In this document: piece by piece, positions 42,554 to 53,218 of the stretch
Position numbering within the stretch: the stretch's first letter is position 1
Layout of the letters: the number at the start of each line of letters is the position of its first letter
Assembly (NCBI RefSeq): GCF_004331265.1
Contig: NZ_SJOO01000007.1
Coordinates: 62,001 to 126,000 of the forward strand
Reading direction: 5' to 3'
Source: Enterobacter wuhouensis
GTDB taxonomy: Bacteria; Pseudomonadota; Gammaproteobacteria; Enterobacterales; Enterobacteriaceae
DNA length: 64,000 nt
Position numbers and translations under genes: made by a program
Notes under the pieces: generated by a model
Told to the model about the DNA's origin: nothing
Seen by the model: the letters and a program-made list of their open reading frames with translations, nothing else
Database searches by the model: none

Positions 42554-44551
42554 CTACTTAACCTTCTTCCCCTTCAGCAGTTTCCGTACCCACAATCGAT
42601 TCGGGTTGAGTCCCGCGAGCGTAACCCGGTCCAGCGGAATCGGCTCGTCGCTCATCTGAGCGGCTAACACTTCCGCCAGCAGCGGTGCAGAACATAATCC
42701 GCGCGAGCCCAGCCCGCCCAGCATAAACAGCTCGGCGTAAACGGGCGCACTTGCCGCCGTTTCTTTGTTGTCTGCAAGATCGCGATAGGCTTCAAGCGTG
42801 GCTTCGTAGTCCGGCACGTTTCCCGCCATCGGCAGATGGTCGCGCGTCGCACAGCGCACGCCGCAGCGCGCCTCCCCAGCGCTGACATCCACCTCTTTTG
42901 CCCATGTTGCATCCGGGAAACAGTCAATCAGGCGCTGGCGGTTTTGCTGCTGGTCCGCGTCGCTATAGCGCATCTCCGCTTCGCCGCGGTGGTAGCTTGC
43001 GCCGATGCAGTGGTGTCCGTTAGACGGATTTTGCGGCGTCAGATAGCCGTCGTAGCAGAGCACCTGGCGCAGTTTGCCCAGCTCCGGCGCGGTAGGGACA
43101 TGGCTGACCTGGCCGCCGACCGGATAAACCGGGAGTGATGCCGTCTGAATGAACTGGCTGATGCTATGCCCGTTTGCCAATACGACGCTGGCATGCCGGG
43201 ACTCTCCTCCATCGGCAAATGTCAGATTCCAGCGCTCGGATCGGCTAAGGGAGTCAACCTTGCGCGAATAATGCACGACCAGACCGCGCGATTGCGCAAG
43301 GGTGAGCGCCGCAGCGGTCAGTTCAGCGGGACACAGCCAGCCGCCGAGCGGATAGTGAATACCGCCGCAGCCGGTGTCAACGCCAGCGGTTTCAGCTACC
43401 TGCCGCGCAGCCACCGCGTGGGCGATCGCCTCCGGCAGGCCCAGCGACAGCATCTGCGTAATTTTTTGCTGGCTCTTCTCATCCCAGCCGAGCTGCGTTA
43501 CGCCGCACCAGTCGTGGGCGAATGTGGCCGGAAGGGCGTCATACAAACGACGGGCGAAGGTGAACGCCGCCGGGAAAAACTGGAACAGGGCCGGATCGTG
43601 CGCGCTCAGAAGGGGATAGAGCGCTCCCTGGCGGTTACCCGAGGCCCCTTTTGCCGGTGCGTCGTCTTCGCAGTAAAGCGTCACCTGCCAGCCACGATGC
43701 AGAAGCGCAAGCGAGAGCAGGGCGCTGGCAATTCCGCCGCCGATTATCGCGACCTCGCGCGACGCGCTGGCGCTGCGGGCAAACCAGGGCGTCTGAACGG
43801 GGATCGACAGCGTGTTCTCCATCACGCCTACCAGCATATCGCGCTTGCGGCCAAAACCTTTGGTCTTGCGCATGGTAAAGCCCGCCTCCTGCAGCCCGCG
43901 ACGAACAAAGCCAGCAGACGTAAAGGTGGCAAGCGTCGCGCCAGGGCGTGCGAGACGCGCCATTGCCATAAACAGATGCTGGCTCCACATGTCCGGGTTT
44001 TTGGCGGGCGCGAAACCGTCCAGGAACCAGGCGTCTACCTTCTGATTCATCGAGTCGTCGAGCGTATCGGTCAGCTCGTTGATGTCGCCCAGCCATAAGT
44101 CCAGCGTGACGCGCCCGCCGTCCAGAATCAGACGATGACAGCCGCCGATAGCGGGCGGCCACTGGGCCTGGAGCTGCTCTGCCCACGGCGCCAGCTCCGG
44201 CCAGCGCTGATGCGCAAGCCGCAGGTCGTGCGCGGTCAGCGGAAACTTTTCAAAACTGACGAAATGTAATCTTTGGAGCGTAGCCTCGGGGCTCGCGGCA
44301 TGAAAACGATCGAACGCCTGCCAGAGGGTCAGAAAATTTAGCCCGGTGCCAAATCCGCTCTCCGCCACCACAAACAGGCTGCGCGGATGCGCGGGAAAAC
44401 GGGCGCTGAGGTGGTTTCCTTCAAGGAAAACATAACGGGTTTCTTCCAGTCCGTTATCATTAGAAAAATAGACGTCATCAAAATCTCGGGAAACAGGTGT
44501 ACCCTCAGCGTTGAATTCGAGGTTGGCGGGTTGTATAGCGTTTTGTTTCAC
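42554..44551 (-). CDS. mnmC: tRNA 5-methylaminomethyl-2-thiouridine modification enzyme MnmC
   Basis: A bifunctional tRNA wobble-U34 enzyme of 665 residues. The N-terminal SAM-dependent methyltransferase (about 1-245) includes [16 protein letters not shown]. The C-terminal FAD-dependent oxidoreductase starts at [20 protein letters not shown] (about 265) and removes carboxymethyl from cmnm5U before methylation. I chose the GTG at 44551 ([16 protein letters not shown] follows), as in E. coli. An upstream ATG adds 34 codons that run into the fabB promoter. It is divergent from fabB. Confidence 0.94.
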   Translation of the reverse strand: MKQNAIQPANLEFNAEGTPVSRDFDDVYFSNDNGLEETRYVFLEGNHLSARFPAHPRSLFVVAESGFGTGLNFLTLWQAFDRFHAASPEATLQRLHFVSFEKFPLTAHDLRLAHQRWPELAPWAEQLQAQWPPAIGGCHRLILDGGRVTLDLWLGDINELTDTLDDSMNQKVDAWFLDGFAPAKNPDMWSQHLFMAMARLARPGATLATFTSAGFVRRGLQEAGFTMRKTKGFGRKRDMLVGVMENTLSIPVQTPWFARSASASREVAIIGGGIASALLSLALLHRGWQVTLYCEDDAPAKGASGNRQGALYPLLSAHDPALFQFFPAAFTFARRLYDALPATFAHDWCGVTQLGWDEKSQQKITQMLSLGLPEAIAHAVAARQVAETAGVDTGCGGIHYPLGGWLCPAELTAAALTLAQSRGLVVHYSRKVDSLSRSERWNLTFADGGESRHASVVLANGHSISQFIQTASLPVYPVGGQVSHVPTAPELGKLRQVLCYDGYLTPQNPSNGHHCIGASYHRGEAEMRYSDADQQQNRQRLIDCFPDATWAKEVDVSAGEARCGVRCATRDHLPMAGNVPDYEATLEAYRDLADNKETAASAPVYAELFMLGGLGSRGLCSAPLLAEVLAAQMSDEPIPLDRVTLAGLNPNRLWVRKLLKGKKVK

Positions 44552-44626
44552 GTAAGTTACTCGTCCGACAGGCAGTGGCACGATCTTAACGATGTGAGCC
44601 CATCGGTGCAAATTTCCGCAGAAAAT

Positions 44627-44643
44627 GGCTGATCGGACTTGTT
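44627..44643. promoter_or_regulatory. FadR activator site of fabB
   Basis: GGCTGATCGGACTTGTT matches 12 of 16 fixed bases of the FadR consensus. It is the position where FadR activates fabB in E. coli, just upstream of the FabR site. Confidence 0.72.
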
Positions 44644-44644
44644 C

Positions 44645-44662
44645 GGCGTACAAGTGTACGCT
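44645..44662. promoter_or_regulatory. FabR operator of fabB
   Basis: GGCGTACAAGTGTACGCT is an 18-base palindrome (GCGTACA and TGTACGC arms) matching the FabR operator. FabR represses unsaturated fatty acid synthesis genes. The TATAGT -10 of fabB lies 22 bases downstream. Confidence 0.82.
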
Positions 44663-44709
44663 ATTGTGCCACTCGAAACTTACTATAGTGCGACTTACAG
44701 AGGTATTGA

Positions 44710-45927
44710 ATGAAACGTGCAGTGATTACTGGCCTGGGCATCGTTTCCAGCATCGGTAATAACCAGCAGGAAGTCCTGGCATCTCTGCGTGAAGGACGCT
44801 CCGGGATCACTTTCTCTGAAGAGTTTAAAGATTCAGGTATGCGTAGCCACGTATGGGGTAACGTCAAACTGGACACCACCGGTTTGATTGACCGCAAAGT
44901 GGTTCGTTTCATGAACGATGCCTCTATTTATGCTTATCTCTCCATGCAGGAAGCTATTGCTGACGCTGGCCTGAGCGAAGACGTTTATCAGAACAACCCA
45001 CGCGTGGGTCTGATTGCCGGTTCCGGCGGTTCGTCTAAAGCACAGGTATTCGGTGCTGACGCAATGCGTAGCCCGCGTGGTCTGAAAGCGGTGGGTCCCT
45101 ATGTCGTAACCAAAGCAATGGGCTCAGCGGTATCCGCGTGCCTGGCGACCCCTTTCAAAATTCACGGCGTGAACTACTCCATCAGCTCCGCGTGTGCGAC
45201 TTCCGCACACTGTATCGGTAATGCGGTAGAGCAGATCCAGCTTGGCAAACAGGACATCGTGTTTGCTGGCGGCGGCGAAGAGCTGGGCTGGGAAATGGCC
45301 TGTGAGTTCGACGCGATGGGCGCGCTGTCCACCAAGTACAACGAAACGCCAGAAAAAGCCTCCCGTACGTATGATGCACACCGTGACGGTTTCATCATCG
45401 CTGGCGGCGGCGGTATGGTTGTGGTTGAAGAGCTGGAACACGCTCTGGCACGTGGTGCACACATCTATGCTGAGATCGTTGGCTACGGCGCAACGTCCGA
45501 CGGTGCCGACATGGTTGCACCATCCGGCGAAGGCGCGGTGCGCTGCATGAAGATGGCGATGCACGGCGTTGACACCCCGATTGACTACCTGAACTCCCAC
45601 GGTACCTCCACTCCGGTAGGCGACGTGAAGGAGCTGGGTGCCATTCGCGAAGTGTTTGGCGACAACAGCCCGGCTATCTCTGCAACCAAAGCTATGACCG
45701 GTCACTCTCTGGGTGCGGCTGGCGTGCAGGAAGCGATCTACTCTCTGCTGATGCTGGAAAATGGCTTCATTGCCCCAAGCATCAACATTGACGAGCTGGA
45801 CGAGCAGGCTGCTGGCCTGAACATCGTGACCAAACCTACCGATGCGACGCTGACTACCGTTATGTCCAACAGCTTCGGTTTTGGCGGCACGAACGCCACG
45901 CTGGTCATGCGTAAGCTGAAAGCATAA
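44710..45927 (+). CDS. fabB: 3-oxoacyl-ACP synthase I FabB
   Basis: A condensing enzyme of type II fatty acid synthesis, essential for elongating unsaturated precursors. It has 405 residues, one fewer than E. coli because of a shorter [12 protein letters not shown] loop near 104-115. The nucleophile is Cys162 in [12 protein letters not shown]. The catalytic histidines are in [10 protein letters not shown] (about 297) and [10 protein letters not shown] (about 332). GAGGTA lies close upstream of the ATG. FadR and FabR sites upstream give opposite control. A strong terminator follows. Confidence 0.97.
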   Translation: MKRAVITGLGIVSSIGNNQQEVLASLREGRSGITFSEEFKDSGMRSHVWGNVKLDTTGLIDRKVVRFMNDASIYAYLSMQEAIADAGLSEDVYQNNPRVGLIAGSGGSSKAQVFGADAMRSPRGLKAVGPYVVTKAMGSAVSACLATPFKIHGVNYSISSACATSAHCIGNAVEQIQLGKQDIVFAGGGEELGWEMACEFDAMGALSTKYNETPEKASRTYDAHRDGFIIAGGGGMVVVEELEHALARGAHIYAEIVGYGATSDGADMVAPSGEGAVRCMKMAMHGVDTPIDYLNSHGTSTPVGDVKELGAIREVFGDNSPAISATKAMTGHSLGAAGVQEAIYSLLMLENGFIAPSINIDELDEQAAGLNIVTKPTDATLTTVMSNSFGFGGTNATLVMRKLKA

Positions 45928-45946
45928 GCGTTTGAATGTATAGTAG

Positions 45947-45973
45947 AAGGGAGCCTGAGGGCTCCCTTTTTTT
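45947..45973 (+). terminator. Terminator of fabB
   Basis: A 9-bp perfect stem (AAGGGAGCC with GGCTCCCTT) with a 4-base loop is followed by a run of T, 20 bases after the stop. Confidence 0.88.
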
Positions 45974-45995
45974 ATGCCTGAACCCGGAGTTATGC

Positions 45996-47174
45996 ATGAC
46001 GGCCGCTATTCCTGAAAAGAATGCCACTACTGGAAACATTCCTCTGTTCCGCATCGCTTTTGCGGTTTTCCTGACCTATATGACCGTTGGCCTGCCGCTG
46101 CCGGTGATCCCGCTGTTCGTTCACCAGGAGCTGGGCTACGGCAATACCATGGTCGGTATTGCCGTGGGCATTCAGTTTTTAGCCACGGTTTTAACCCGAG
46201 GCTATGCGGGACGTCTGGCGGATCAGCATGGTGCAAAGCGCTCGGCATTGCAGGGGATGTTTGCCTGCGGTCTGGCGGGCGGCGCCTGGCTGCTGGCCGC
46301 GCTGCTGCCGGTGGACGCCGCGTATAAATTCGCGCTGCTGGTGGTGGGGCGCTTAATCCTCGGCTTTGGTGAGAGCCAGCTGCTGACCGGCACGCTGACG
46401 TGGGGAATGGGGCTGGTTGGCCCCGCGCGTTCGGGCAAAGTGATGTCCTGGAACGGGATGGCCATCTACGGCGCGCTGGCCGCGGGTGCGCCGCTGGGTT
46501 TATTAATCCACAGCCAGTTTGGCTTTGCGGTCCTGGCCGGAACGACCATGGTGCTGCCGCTGCTGGCATGGGCGTTCAACGGTTCGGTGCGTAAAGTGCC
46601 CGCCCATAAAGGTGAGCGCCCGTCGCTCTGGAGCGTGGTGGGCCAAATCTGGCAGCCGGGACTGGGGCTGGCGCTACAGGGTGTTGGCTTCGCGGTCATT
46701 GGTACATTCGTCTCGCTGTACTTTATGAGTCGCGGCTGGGCGATGGCTGGCTTCACGCTTACCGCCTTTGGCGGCGCGTTTGTCCTGATGCGCGTGCTGT
46801 TTGGCTGGATGCCGGATCGCTTCGGTGGCGTCAAGGTGGCGGTGGCCTCGCTGGTGATTGAAACGGTTGGTCTGGTGCTGCTTTGGCAGGCCCCCACCGC
46901 CCCCGTTGCGCTGCTGGGCGCGGCGCTGACCGGCTGCGGCTGTTCGCTGATCTTCCCTGCGCTGGGCGTGGAGGTGGTTAAGCGCGTGGCTCCGCAGGTG
47001 CGCGGTACGGCGCTGGGCGGCTACGCTGCGTTTCAGGATATCTCGTACGGTGTCACCGGACCGATAGCGGGGCTGTTAGCGACGTCGTTTGGCTATCCGT
47101 CGGTATTCCTCGCAGGGGCAGTTTCAGCGGTGGTGGGGATTGTGGTGACGCTGGTGGCGTTTCGCAGGCGTTGA
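45996..47174 (+). CDS. yfcJ: YfcJ, major facilitator superfamily transporter
   Basis: A 392-residue MFS exporter with twelve predicted helices. Loop 2-3 carries [15 protein letters not shown], the MFS motif A, and the second half has [12 protein letters not shown]. The substrate is unknown. E. coli YfcJ has been linked to arabinose efflux only weakly. I chose the ATG at 45996 with CGGAG about 7 bases upstream. A REP pair follows. Confidence 0.9.
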   Translation: MTAAIPEKNATTGNIPLFRIAFAVFLTYMTVGLPLPVIPLFVHQELGYGNTMVGIAVGIQFLATVLTRGYAGRLADQHGAKRSALQGMFACGLAGGAWLLAALLPVDAAYKFALLVVGRLILGFGESQLLTGTLTWGMGLVGPARSGKVMSWNGMAIYGALAAGAPLGLLIHSQFGFAVLAGTTMVLPLLAWAFNGSVRKVPAHKGERPSLWSVVGQIWQPGLGLALQGVGFAVIGTFVSLYFMSRGWAMAGFTLTAFGGAFVLMRVLFGWMPDRFGGVKVAVASLVIETVGLVLLWQAPTAPVALLGAALTGCGCSLIFPALGVEVVKRVAPQVRGTALGGYAAFQDISYGVTGPIAGLLATSFGYPSVFLAGAVSAVVGIVVTLVAFRRR

Positions 47175-47183
47175 GCCGATGTT

Positions 47184-47257
47184 GCCGGGTGGCGGCTGCG
47201 CCTTACCCGGCCTACGTTCGAGCCGTCGTAGGCCTGGTAAGCGTAGCGCCACCGGGC
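47184..47257. repeat. BIME: two inverted REP units
   Basis: Unit 1 (47184-47215) begins GCCGGGTGGCGGCTGCGCCT and ends GGCCTAC. Unit 2 (47228-47257) is an inverted, diverged copy beginning GTAGGCCTGG and ending CCACCGGGC. The pair can fold into a long hairpin between the convergent ends of yfcJ and flk. Confidence 0.85.
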
Positions 47258-47263
47258 TAAACC

Positions 47264-48268
47264 TCAGACAACCAGCCAGAAAATCGCCAGTGCAATCAAT
47301 AGCGCCATAAACATCAACCCCGGACGCGCAGAGAGCGTTCTGAACGTCTCGACGACTGGCGCAAACAGCGGGCTGTAAATGGGCTGAATGTTTCGCGCCT
47401 CCGGCACGCCGCCTTCGCGCTCGCTGCGGCGAGTAAAGATCTGATTCAGCACATCCTGAACCTGCGCGGCGGTCAATACCGTTTGCGGCGTGGCCTGCCA
47501 GGTTTGCTGGGCATAATCCCTGATCGCTTCAAATTCGCGCGGCTCCAGCGGCTGTTTCAGCGCCGCCTGCAGCGTATGCAGAGTAGGCGCACTTTGGCCG
47601 CTGAGCGTCTGCCGCGCCTGTAGCCAGGTGACCAGATGGGTAAACTGTTTTGCTGGGATCAGCTCCCCGTCCTTCACGCCAGAAAGCTCCAGCATGGACT
47701 GCCAGATAAGCTTTGTCGGTTCGCCGGTGGCCGCAGCCAGCCTGGTGACCATCTGCTTGAGGGTGTTGTGTTCAGCAGGCAGCAGCGGGCGCTCGGTTGC
47801 AGGACGCTGCTGCGGCTGCGGGATTGACAGCTGGTTACTCTGCAGCAGCGTCAGTACGGTTTTGAGCTGATCCGGCGTCAGCTGGCTGAGAGCGGTCTGA
47901 CCGTACTGCTGACGAATAAAATCGCTCACCGCCTGGCGGTTGTTCCCCTGGCCCAGCAGCTCGGTCAGCTGCGAGACGATCTGGCGGGTGGCATGGTTCT
48001 GCTGAGCGGCGGTAAGGCGCTGATTCAGGTTTTGCTCGGCGGCAGGAAAATGGCGCGACTGAAGCGGTGCATCATTCCTTACGCCCAGATCGTGCTTTAC
48101 GCCGGCCCAGACCTCTGCGCTTTGCTGTGAGGTCAGCGCGATCAGGCGCGTGATCAGTCGCTCCAGCACGGTGCGCTGTTGCGTGGAAAGCGGCTGTTCA
48201 CCGGCGACAGTGTGCGTTGCCGGGCCATCACCCGGAGGGCGCGGCGGCATACCTGAAATGGGCTGCAT
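47264..48268 (-). CDS. flk: Flagella biosynthesis regulator Flk
   Basis: A 334-residue protein with a long proline- and glutamine-rich cytoplasmic part and a single C-terminal membrane helix ([17 protein letters not shown]), so it is tail-anchored. In Salmonella, Flk prevents premature secretion of the anti-sigma factor FlgM and thereby couples ring assembly to late flagellar genes. I chose the ATG at 48268 with AAGGA 9 bases upstream. A TTG at 48274 is too close to that site. It is divergent from pdxB. Confidence 0.9.
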   Translation of the reverse strand: MQPISGMPPRPPGDGPATHTVAGEQPLSTQQRTVLERLITRLIALTSQQSAEVWAGVKHDLGVRNDAPLQSRHFPAAEQNLNQRLTAAQQNHATRQIVSQLTELLGQGNNRQAVSDFIRQQYGQTALSQLTPDQLKTVLTLLQSNQLSIPQPQQRPATERPLLPAEHNTLKQMVTRLAAATGEPTKLIWQSMLELSGVKDGELIPAKQFTHLVTWLQARQTLSGQSAPTLHTLQAALKQPLEPREFEAIRDYAQQTWQATPQTVLTAAQVQDVLNQIFTRRSEREGGVPEARNIQPIYSPLFAPVVETFRTLSARPGLMFMALLIALAIFWLVV

Positions 48269-48370
48269 CGTCAAAAATCCTTAAAGTCAAAACTCGGCCT
48301 GCATATATGCCTGGCGGCCAGATTATGGCACACTTGCGCGGTTAACTTCCTCTCAAACAGGTACTCAGAC

Positions 48371-49507
48371 GTGAAAATCCTCGTTGATGAAAATATGCCT
48401 TACGCTCGCGAGCTGTTTAGCCGCCTTGGCGACGTTAAGGCTGTCCCGGGTCGCCCAATTCCGGTGAATGAACTGGATGACGCGGATGCGCTGATGGTAC
48501 GTTCGGTGACCAAAGTAAATGAGGCGTTGCTTTCCGGCAAAGGGATTCAGTTTGTTGGAACCGCAACGGCAGGGACCGATCATGTGGATGACAAATGGCT
48601 GAAGCAGGCGGGGATTGCCTTTTCCGCCGCGCCCGGCTGTAATGCGATTGCCGTCGTGGAATATGTGTTTTCTTCTCTACTGATGCTGGCCGAGCGCGAC
48701 GGTTTTGCGCTCAAAGACCGTACGGTGGGGATTGTCGGCGTGGGCAACGTGGGGGGGCGCCTGCAAAAACGTCTTGAGGCGTTAGGCATTCGCACGCTGC
48801 TGTGCGATCCGCCGCGCAAGGATAATGGCGATGAGGGGGATTTCCGCTCGCTGGATGAGCTGGTTGAACAGTGTGACGTCATCACCTTCCACACGCCGCT
48901 GTTTAAAGACGGTCCGTATAAGTCTCTTCATCTGGCTGATGAAACGCTGATCCGCCGCCTGAAGGCTGGCACTATTCTGATAAATGCCTGCCGTGGTCCG
49001 GTCGTGGATAACGCCGCGCTGCTGACATGTCTGAACGAAGGACAAGACCTCAGCGTGGTGCTGGACGTCTGGGAACCCGAGCCGGATCTCAACGTTGAGC
49101 TATTAAATAAAGTGGACGTGGGAACCGCGCATATCGCCGGTTACACGCTTGAAGGTAAAGCGCGCGGCACGACGCAGGTGTTTGAGGCCTACAGCGCCTT
49201 TATAGGCCACCCACAGCAGGTGGCGCTGGATACCTTACTGCCCGCGCCGGAGTTTGGTCGTATTACCCTCCACGGCCCGCTTGATGAGGCCACGCTGAAA
49301 AGGCTGGTGCATTTGGTGTATGATGTGCGCCGCGATGACGCGCTGCTGCGTAAAGTGGCGGGTATTCCGGGTGAGTTTGATAAGCTGCGCAAGAACTACG
49401 TTGAGCGCCGCGAGTGGTCTTCCCTGTACGTTATTTGTGACGACGCAACGGCGGCGACGCTGCTGCAGAAGCTGGGATTTAACGCCGTTCACCACCCGGC
49501 ACGTTAA
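48371..49507 (+). CDS. pdxB: Erythronate-4-phosphate dehydrogenase PdxB
   Basis: This enzyme catalyses the second step of pyridoxal phosphate synthesis (DXP-independent branch). It is a D-isomer specific 2-hydroxyacid dehydrogenase of 378 residues. The NAD-binding motif is [13 protein letters not shown] (about 121-133). Catalytic Arg, Glu and His lie in [20 protein letters not shown] and GTAHIAGYT. The C-terminal dimerisation domain is present. It is followed by a terminator-like hairpin and then usg. Confidence 0.95.
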   Translation: MKILVDENMPYARELFSRLGDVKAVPGRPIPVNELDDADALMVRSVTKVNEALLSGKGIQFVGTATAGTDHVDDKWLKQAGIAFSAAPGCNAIAVVEYVFSSLLMLAERDGFALKDRTVGIVGVGNVGGRLQKRLEALGIRTLLCDPPRKDNGDEGDFRSLDELVEQCDVITFHTPLFKDGPYKSLHLADETLIRRLKAGTILINACRGPVVDNAALLTCLNEGQDLSVVLDVWEPEPDLNVELLNKVDVGTAHIAGYTLEGKARGTTQVFEAYSAFIGHPQQVALDTLLPAPEFGRITLHGPLDEATLKRLVHLVYDVRRDDALLRKVAGIPGEFDKLRKNYVERREWSSLYVICDDATAATLLQKLGFNAVHHPAR

Positions 49508-49521
49508 TGTCTTCTTAATGC

Positions 49522-49555
49522 TCCCTGCCGGATACTCTGGCAGGGACGCTTTTTT
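49522..49555 (+). terminator. Hairpin/terminator between pdxB and usg
   Basis: An 8-bp perfect stem (TCCCTGCC with GGCAGGGA) has a 9-base loop and CGC then a T-run. It would reduce read-through from pdxB into usg-truA-dedA. Confidence 0.72.
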
Positions 49556-49574
49556 ATTTCTGGAGTAAACCACC

Positions 49575-50588
49575 ATGTCTGAAGGCTGGAACATTGCCAT
49601 TTTGGGCGCCACTGGCGCCGTGGGTGAAGCCCTGCTTGAAACTCTTGCTGAGCGTCAGTTCCCGGTGGGAGAAATTTATGCGCTGGCACGTACCGACAGC
49701 GCGGGCGAGCATCTGCGCTTTAGCGGTAAATCCGTCATGGTTCAGGATGCCGCAGAATTCGACTGGACGCAGGCGCAGCTGGCGTTCTTCGCTGCGGGCG
49801 TTGAGGCTAGCGCATCCTATATTGAAGACGCGACGAATTCGGGCTGTCTTGTGATCGATCTCAGCGGTCTGTTCGCGATGGAACCCGACGTGCCGCTGGT
49901 GGTGCCGGACGTGAACCCGTTTGTGCTGGCTGACTACCGTAACCGCAACGTGATTGCGGTACCGAATAGCCTGACCAGCCAGCTGCTGACCGCGCTTAAG
50001 CCGCTGATCGATGACGGCGGCCTGTCGCGTATCACCGTGACCAGCCTGCTGTCCGCTTCAGCCAATGGTAAAAAAGCCGTCGATGCGCTGGCAGGGCAGA
50101 GTGCGAAACTGCTTAACGGCATCCCGATTGACGAAGATGATTTCTTTGGCCGTCAGCTGGCGTTCAACATGCTCCCACTGCTGCCCGATCGCGAAGGTTC
50201 CGTGCGCGAAGAGCGCCGTATCGTCGATGAAGTCCGCAAAATTCTGCAGGACGAAGGCCTGATGATCTCCGCCAACGTTGTGCAGTCGCCCGTTTTCTAC
50301 GGCCACGCGCAGATGGTGGGCTTTGAAGCGCTGCGCCCGCTGGCTGCAGAAGAGGCGCGCGATGCGTTTAGCCGCGGCGAAGACATTGTGCTTTCCGAGG
50401 AGAGCGAATTTCCGACGCAGGTGGGCGATGCCACCGGTAGCGCACATCTTTCCGTGGGCTGCGTGCGCAACGATTACGGCATGCCGGAGCAGGTGCAGTT
50501 CTGGTCCGTGGCCGATAACGTTCGCTTTGGCGGCGCGCTGATGGCGGTCAAAATCGCCGAGAAGCTGGTCCAGGAGTATCTGTACTGA
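49575..50588 (+). CDS. usg: Usg, aspartate-semialdehyde dehydrogenase-like protein
   Basis: A 337-residue protein of the aspartate-semialdehyde dehydrogenase fold with the dinucleotide motif [13 protein letters not shown] at the N-terminus. Where active enzymes have a catalytic cysteine (asparagine-cysteine context), this protein reads [10 protein letters not shown], so the usual nucleophile is absent and the classic reaction is unlikely. The role is unknown. Its TGA overlaps the ATG of truA, which suggests translational coupling. Confidence 0.9.
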   Translation: MSEGWNIAILGATGAVGEALLETLAERQFPVGEIYALARTDSAGEHLRFSGKSVMVQDAAEFDWTQAQLAFFAAGVEASASYIEDATNSGCLVIDLSGLFAMEPDVPLVVPDVNPFVLADYRNRNVIAVPNSLTSQLLTALKPLIDDGGLSRITVTSLLSASANGKKAVDALAGQSAKLLNGIPIDEDDFFGRQLAFNMLPLLPDREGSVREERRIVDEVRKILQDEGLMISANVVQSPVFYGHAQMVGFEALRPLAAEEARDAFSRGEDIVLSEESEFPTQVGDATGSAHLSVGCVRNDYGMPEQVQFWSVADNVRFGGALMAVKIAEKLVQEYLY

Positions 50589-51400
50589 TGTCAGAAGTGG
50601 AACAAAAGCCGGTCCATAGAATTGCCCTCGGTATTGAGTACGACGGCAGTAAATACTATGGCTGGCAGCGTCAGAATGAGGTGCGCAGCGTTCAGGAAAA
50701 GCTGGAGAAAGCGCTCTCTCAGGTGGCGAACGAGCCGATTAACGTCCTGTGCGCGGGCCGTACGGACGCGGGCGTCCACGGTACAGGGCAGGTGGTGCAT
50801 TTTGAAACCACCGCCGTGCGGAAGGACGCCGCCTGGACGCTGGGTGTAAATGCGAATTTACCTGGTGACATTGCCGTGCGTTGGGTAAAAGCTGTGCCGG
50901 ATGAATTTCATGCGCGCTTCAGCGCCACCGCGCGCCGCTACCGCTATGTCATCTACAACCAGCGTCTGCGCCCGGCGGTGCTAAGCCAGGGCGTGACCCA
51001 CTTTTATGAACCGCTCGATGCAGAACGTATGCAGCGCGCGGCGCAGTGTCTGATTGGAGAAAATGACTTTACGTCGTTTCGTGCGGTGCAGTGTCAGTCC
51101 CGCACGCCGTGGCGTAACGTCATGCACATTAACGTCAGTCGTTATGGCGCGTATGTGGTGGTGGATATCAAAGCCAATGCCTTTGTACATCATATGGTGC
51201 GGAATATTGTTGGCAGCCTGATGGAAGTAGGTGCCGGACACCAGCCGGAGAGCTGGATTGCAGAACTGCTGGCAGCGAAGGACAGAACGCTTGCGGCAGC
51301 AACGGCGAAAGCGGAAGGGCTGTATCTGGTCTCGGTGGATTATCCGGACCGGTTTGACCTGCCAAAACCGCCAATGGGCCCGCTGTTTTTAGCGGACTAA
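50588..51400 (+). CDS. truA: tRNA pseudouridine(38-40) synthase TruA
   Basis: This enzyme isomerises U38, U39 and U40 in the anticodon arm of many tRNAs. It has 270 residues. The catalytic aspartate is Asp60 in [16 protein letters not shown], and RRYRYVIYN and [11 protein letters not shown] are conserved. The ATG overlaps the usg stop. dedA follows after 28 bases. Confidence 0.96.
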   Translation: MSEVEQKPVHRIALGIEYDGSKYYGWQRQNEVRSVQEKLEKALSQVANEPINVLCAGRTDAGVHGTGQVVHFETTAVRKDAAWTLGVNANLPGDIAVRWVKAVPDEFHARFSATARRYRYVIYNQRLRPAVLSQGVTHFYEPLDAERMQRAAQCLIGENDFTSFRAVQCQSRTPWRNVMHINVSRYGAYVVVDIKANAFVHHMVRNIVGSLMEVGAGHQPESWIAELLAAKDRTLAAATAKAEGLYLVSVDYPDRFDLPKPPMGPLFLAD

Positions 51401-51428
51401 ACAAAGGTGCAATTAAGGCTTAGACAAT

Positions 51429-52088
51429 ATGGATGTAATACGTTTTCTGATTGATTTCATTCTGCATATTGATGTTCACCTGGCGGAGCTGGTCGCGCAG
51501 TACGGCGTCTGGGTGTATGCCATTCTTTTCCTGATCCTGTTCTGCGAAACGGGTCTGGTCGTGACGCCGTTCCTGCCGGGCGATTCCCTGCTGTTTGTGG
51601 CCGGGGCGCTATCCGCATTACCCACTAACGATCTGAACGTGCACTTAATGGTGGTGCTGATGATTATCGCGGCGATTATCGGCGATGCGGTCAACTACAC
51701 GATTGGGCGCGTGTTTGGAGAACGGTTATTCAGCAATCCGGACTCGAAAATTTTCCGCCGCAGCTATTTAGATAAAACGCATGCGTTCTATGAGCGCCAT
51801 GGCGGTAAAACGATTATCCTTGCGCGCTTCGTACCTATTGTGCGCACATTTGCACCGTTTGTGGCGGGAATGGGGCATATGTCCTATCGTCATTTTGCGA
51901 TGTATAACGTTGCTGGCGCACTGCTGTGGGTTCTTCTCTTTACCTACGCAGGCTACCTGTTTGGCGATCTCCCTGTGGTTCAGGAAAACCTTAAGTTACT
52001 GATTGTAGCTATTATTGTGCTTTCCGTATTGCCTGGAGTGATTGAAATTATTCGTCATAAACGGGCAGCAGCAAAACAGGCGAAGTAA
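51429..52088 (+). CDS. dedA: DedA family inner membrane protein
   Basis: A 219-residue membrane protein of the DedA/VTT (SNARE-associated) family, needed for envelope integrity and membrane potential and related to undecaprenyl-phosphate and phospholipid flippases. Family motifs are [29 protein letters not shown] and [17 protein letters not shown], with about five membrane or re-entrant segments. It is probably co-transcribed with usg and truA. accD starts 154 bases on from its own promoter. Confidence 0.93.
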   Translation: MDVIRFLIDFILHIDVHLAELVAQYGVWVYAILFLILFCETGLVVTPFLPGDSLLFVAGALSALPTNDLNVHLMVVLMIIAAIIGDAVNYTIGRVFGERLFSNPDSKIFRRSYLDKTHAFYERHGGKTIILARFVPIVRTFAPFVAGMGHMSYRHFAMYNVAGALLWVLLFTYAGYLFGDLPVVQENLKLLIVAIIVLSVLPGVIEIIRHKRAAAKQAK

Positions 52089-52242
52089 ATTTGCACCTGC
52101 GGTTCGACCACTTTTTTATCCAAAGTTTCGGGCTGTTATGTTTTAATGTGCAACATTCATGGTCTGTTGGAGGCAAAAATGGCATTATTCGCCTCTTACA
52201 GCAAAACTGGCATACGACCAGGTTCAGGCAGAAAGGTTATCA

Positions 52243-53148
52243 ATGAGCTGGATTGAACGAATTAAAAGCAACATTACCCCGACTCGTAAAGCGAGCATTC
52301 CTGAAGGGGTATGGACGAAGTGTGATAGCTGCGGCCAGGTTCTGTATCGTGCAGAGCTGGAGCGCAATCTTGAGGTGTGTCCAAAATGCGACCACCACAT
52401 GCGTATGTCGGCGCGCAACCGCCTGCATAGCCTGCTGGACGAAGGTTCTCTGGTAGAGCTGGGCAGCGAACTTGAGCCAAAAGACGTGCTGAAGTTCCGC
52501 GATTCCAAAAAATACAAAGATCGCCTGGCCTCTGCACAGAAAGAGACCGGCGAGAAAGACGCGCTGATCGTCATGAAGGGCACCCTTCACGAGATGCCAG
52601 TTGTCGCTGCAGCCTTCGAGTTCGCTTTCATGGGCGGCTCAATGGGCTCTGTGGTTGGCGCGCGCTTCGTGCGTGCCGTTGAGCAGGCGCTGGAAGACAA
52701 CTGTCCGCTGATCTGCTTCTCCGCCTCCGGCGGCGCGCGTATGCAGGAAGCGCTGATGTCTCTGATGCAGATGGCGAAAACCTCTGCTGCGCTGGCGAAA
52801 ATGCAGGAACGCGGTCTGCCGTACATTTCCGTGCTGACCGACCCAACCATGGGCGGCGTTTCCGCGAGCTTCGCGATGTTGGGCGATCTGAACATCGCCG
52901 AGCCGAAAGCGCTGATTGGCTTTGCCGGCCCGCGCGTTATCGAACAAACCGTACGTGAAAAACTGCCGCCGGGCTTCCAGCGCAGTGAGTTCCTCATCGA
53001 GAAAGGCGCTATCGACATGATCGTTCGCCGCCCGGAAATGCGCCTGAAACTGGCAAGCATCCTGGCGAAGCTGATGAATCTGCCGGCGCCGAACCCGGAT
53101 GAGCCGCGCGAAGGCGTGGTCGTACCGGATCAGGAACCCGAGGCCTGA
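52243..53148 (+). CDS. accD: Acetyl-CoA carboxylase carboxyltransferase beta subunit AccD
   Basis: With AccA it transfers the carboxyl group from carboxybiotin to acetyl-CoA, the first committed step of fatty acid synthesis. It has 301 residues. An N-terminal zinc ribbon has Cys27, Cys30, Cys46 and Cys49 (CDSC and CPKC). The crotonase-type core includes [19 protein letters not shown] and [16 protein letters not shown] chose the ATG at 52243. The zinc ribbon is known to bind its own mRNA in E. coli. It ends at a terminator before folC. Confidence 0.96.
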   Translation: MSWIERIKSNITPTRKASIPEGVWTKCDSCGQVLYRAELERNLEVCPKCDHHMRMSARNRLHSLLDEGSLVELGSELEPKDVLKFRDSKKYKDRLASAQKETGEKDALIVMKGTLHEMPVVAAAFEFAFMGGSMGSVVGARFVRAVEQALEDNCPLICFSASGGARMQEALMSLMQMAKTSAALAKMQERGLPYISVLTDPTMGGVSASFAMLGDLNIAEPKALIGFAGPRVIEQTVREKLPPGFQRSEFLIEKGAIDMIVRRPEMRLKLASILAKLMNLPAPNPDEPREGVVVPDQEPEA

Positions 53149-53154
53149 TAACTG

Positions 53155-53186
53155 AAAAGGGCAGGGCCGGTTGGCGCTGCCCTTTT
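53155..53186 (+). terminator. Terminator of accD
   Basis: A 10-bp perfect stem (AAAAGGGCAG with CTGCCCTTTT) with a 12-base loop. Some read-through into folC is likely because the genes are only 70 bases apart. Confidence 0.78.
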
Positions 53187-53218
53187 GCTTTCTAAATCGT
53201 TAATGACAACCGGGCATC

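Noticed and set aside
43166..44098. 310-codon open frame opposite mnmC
   Set aside because: Shadow frame inside the MnmC coding region.
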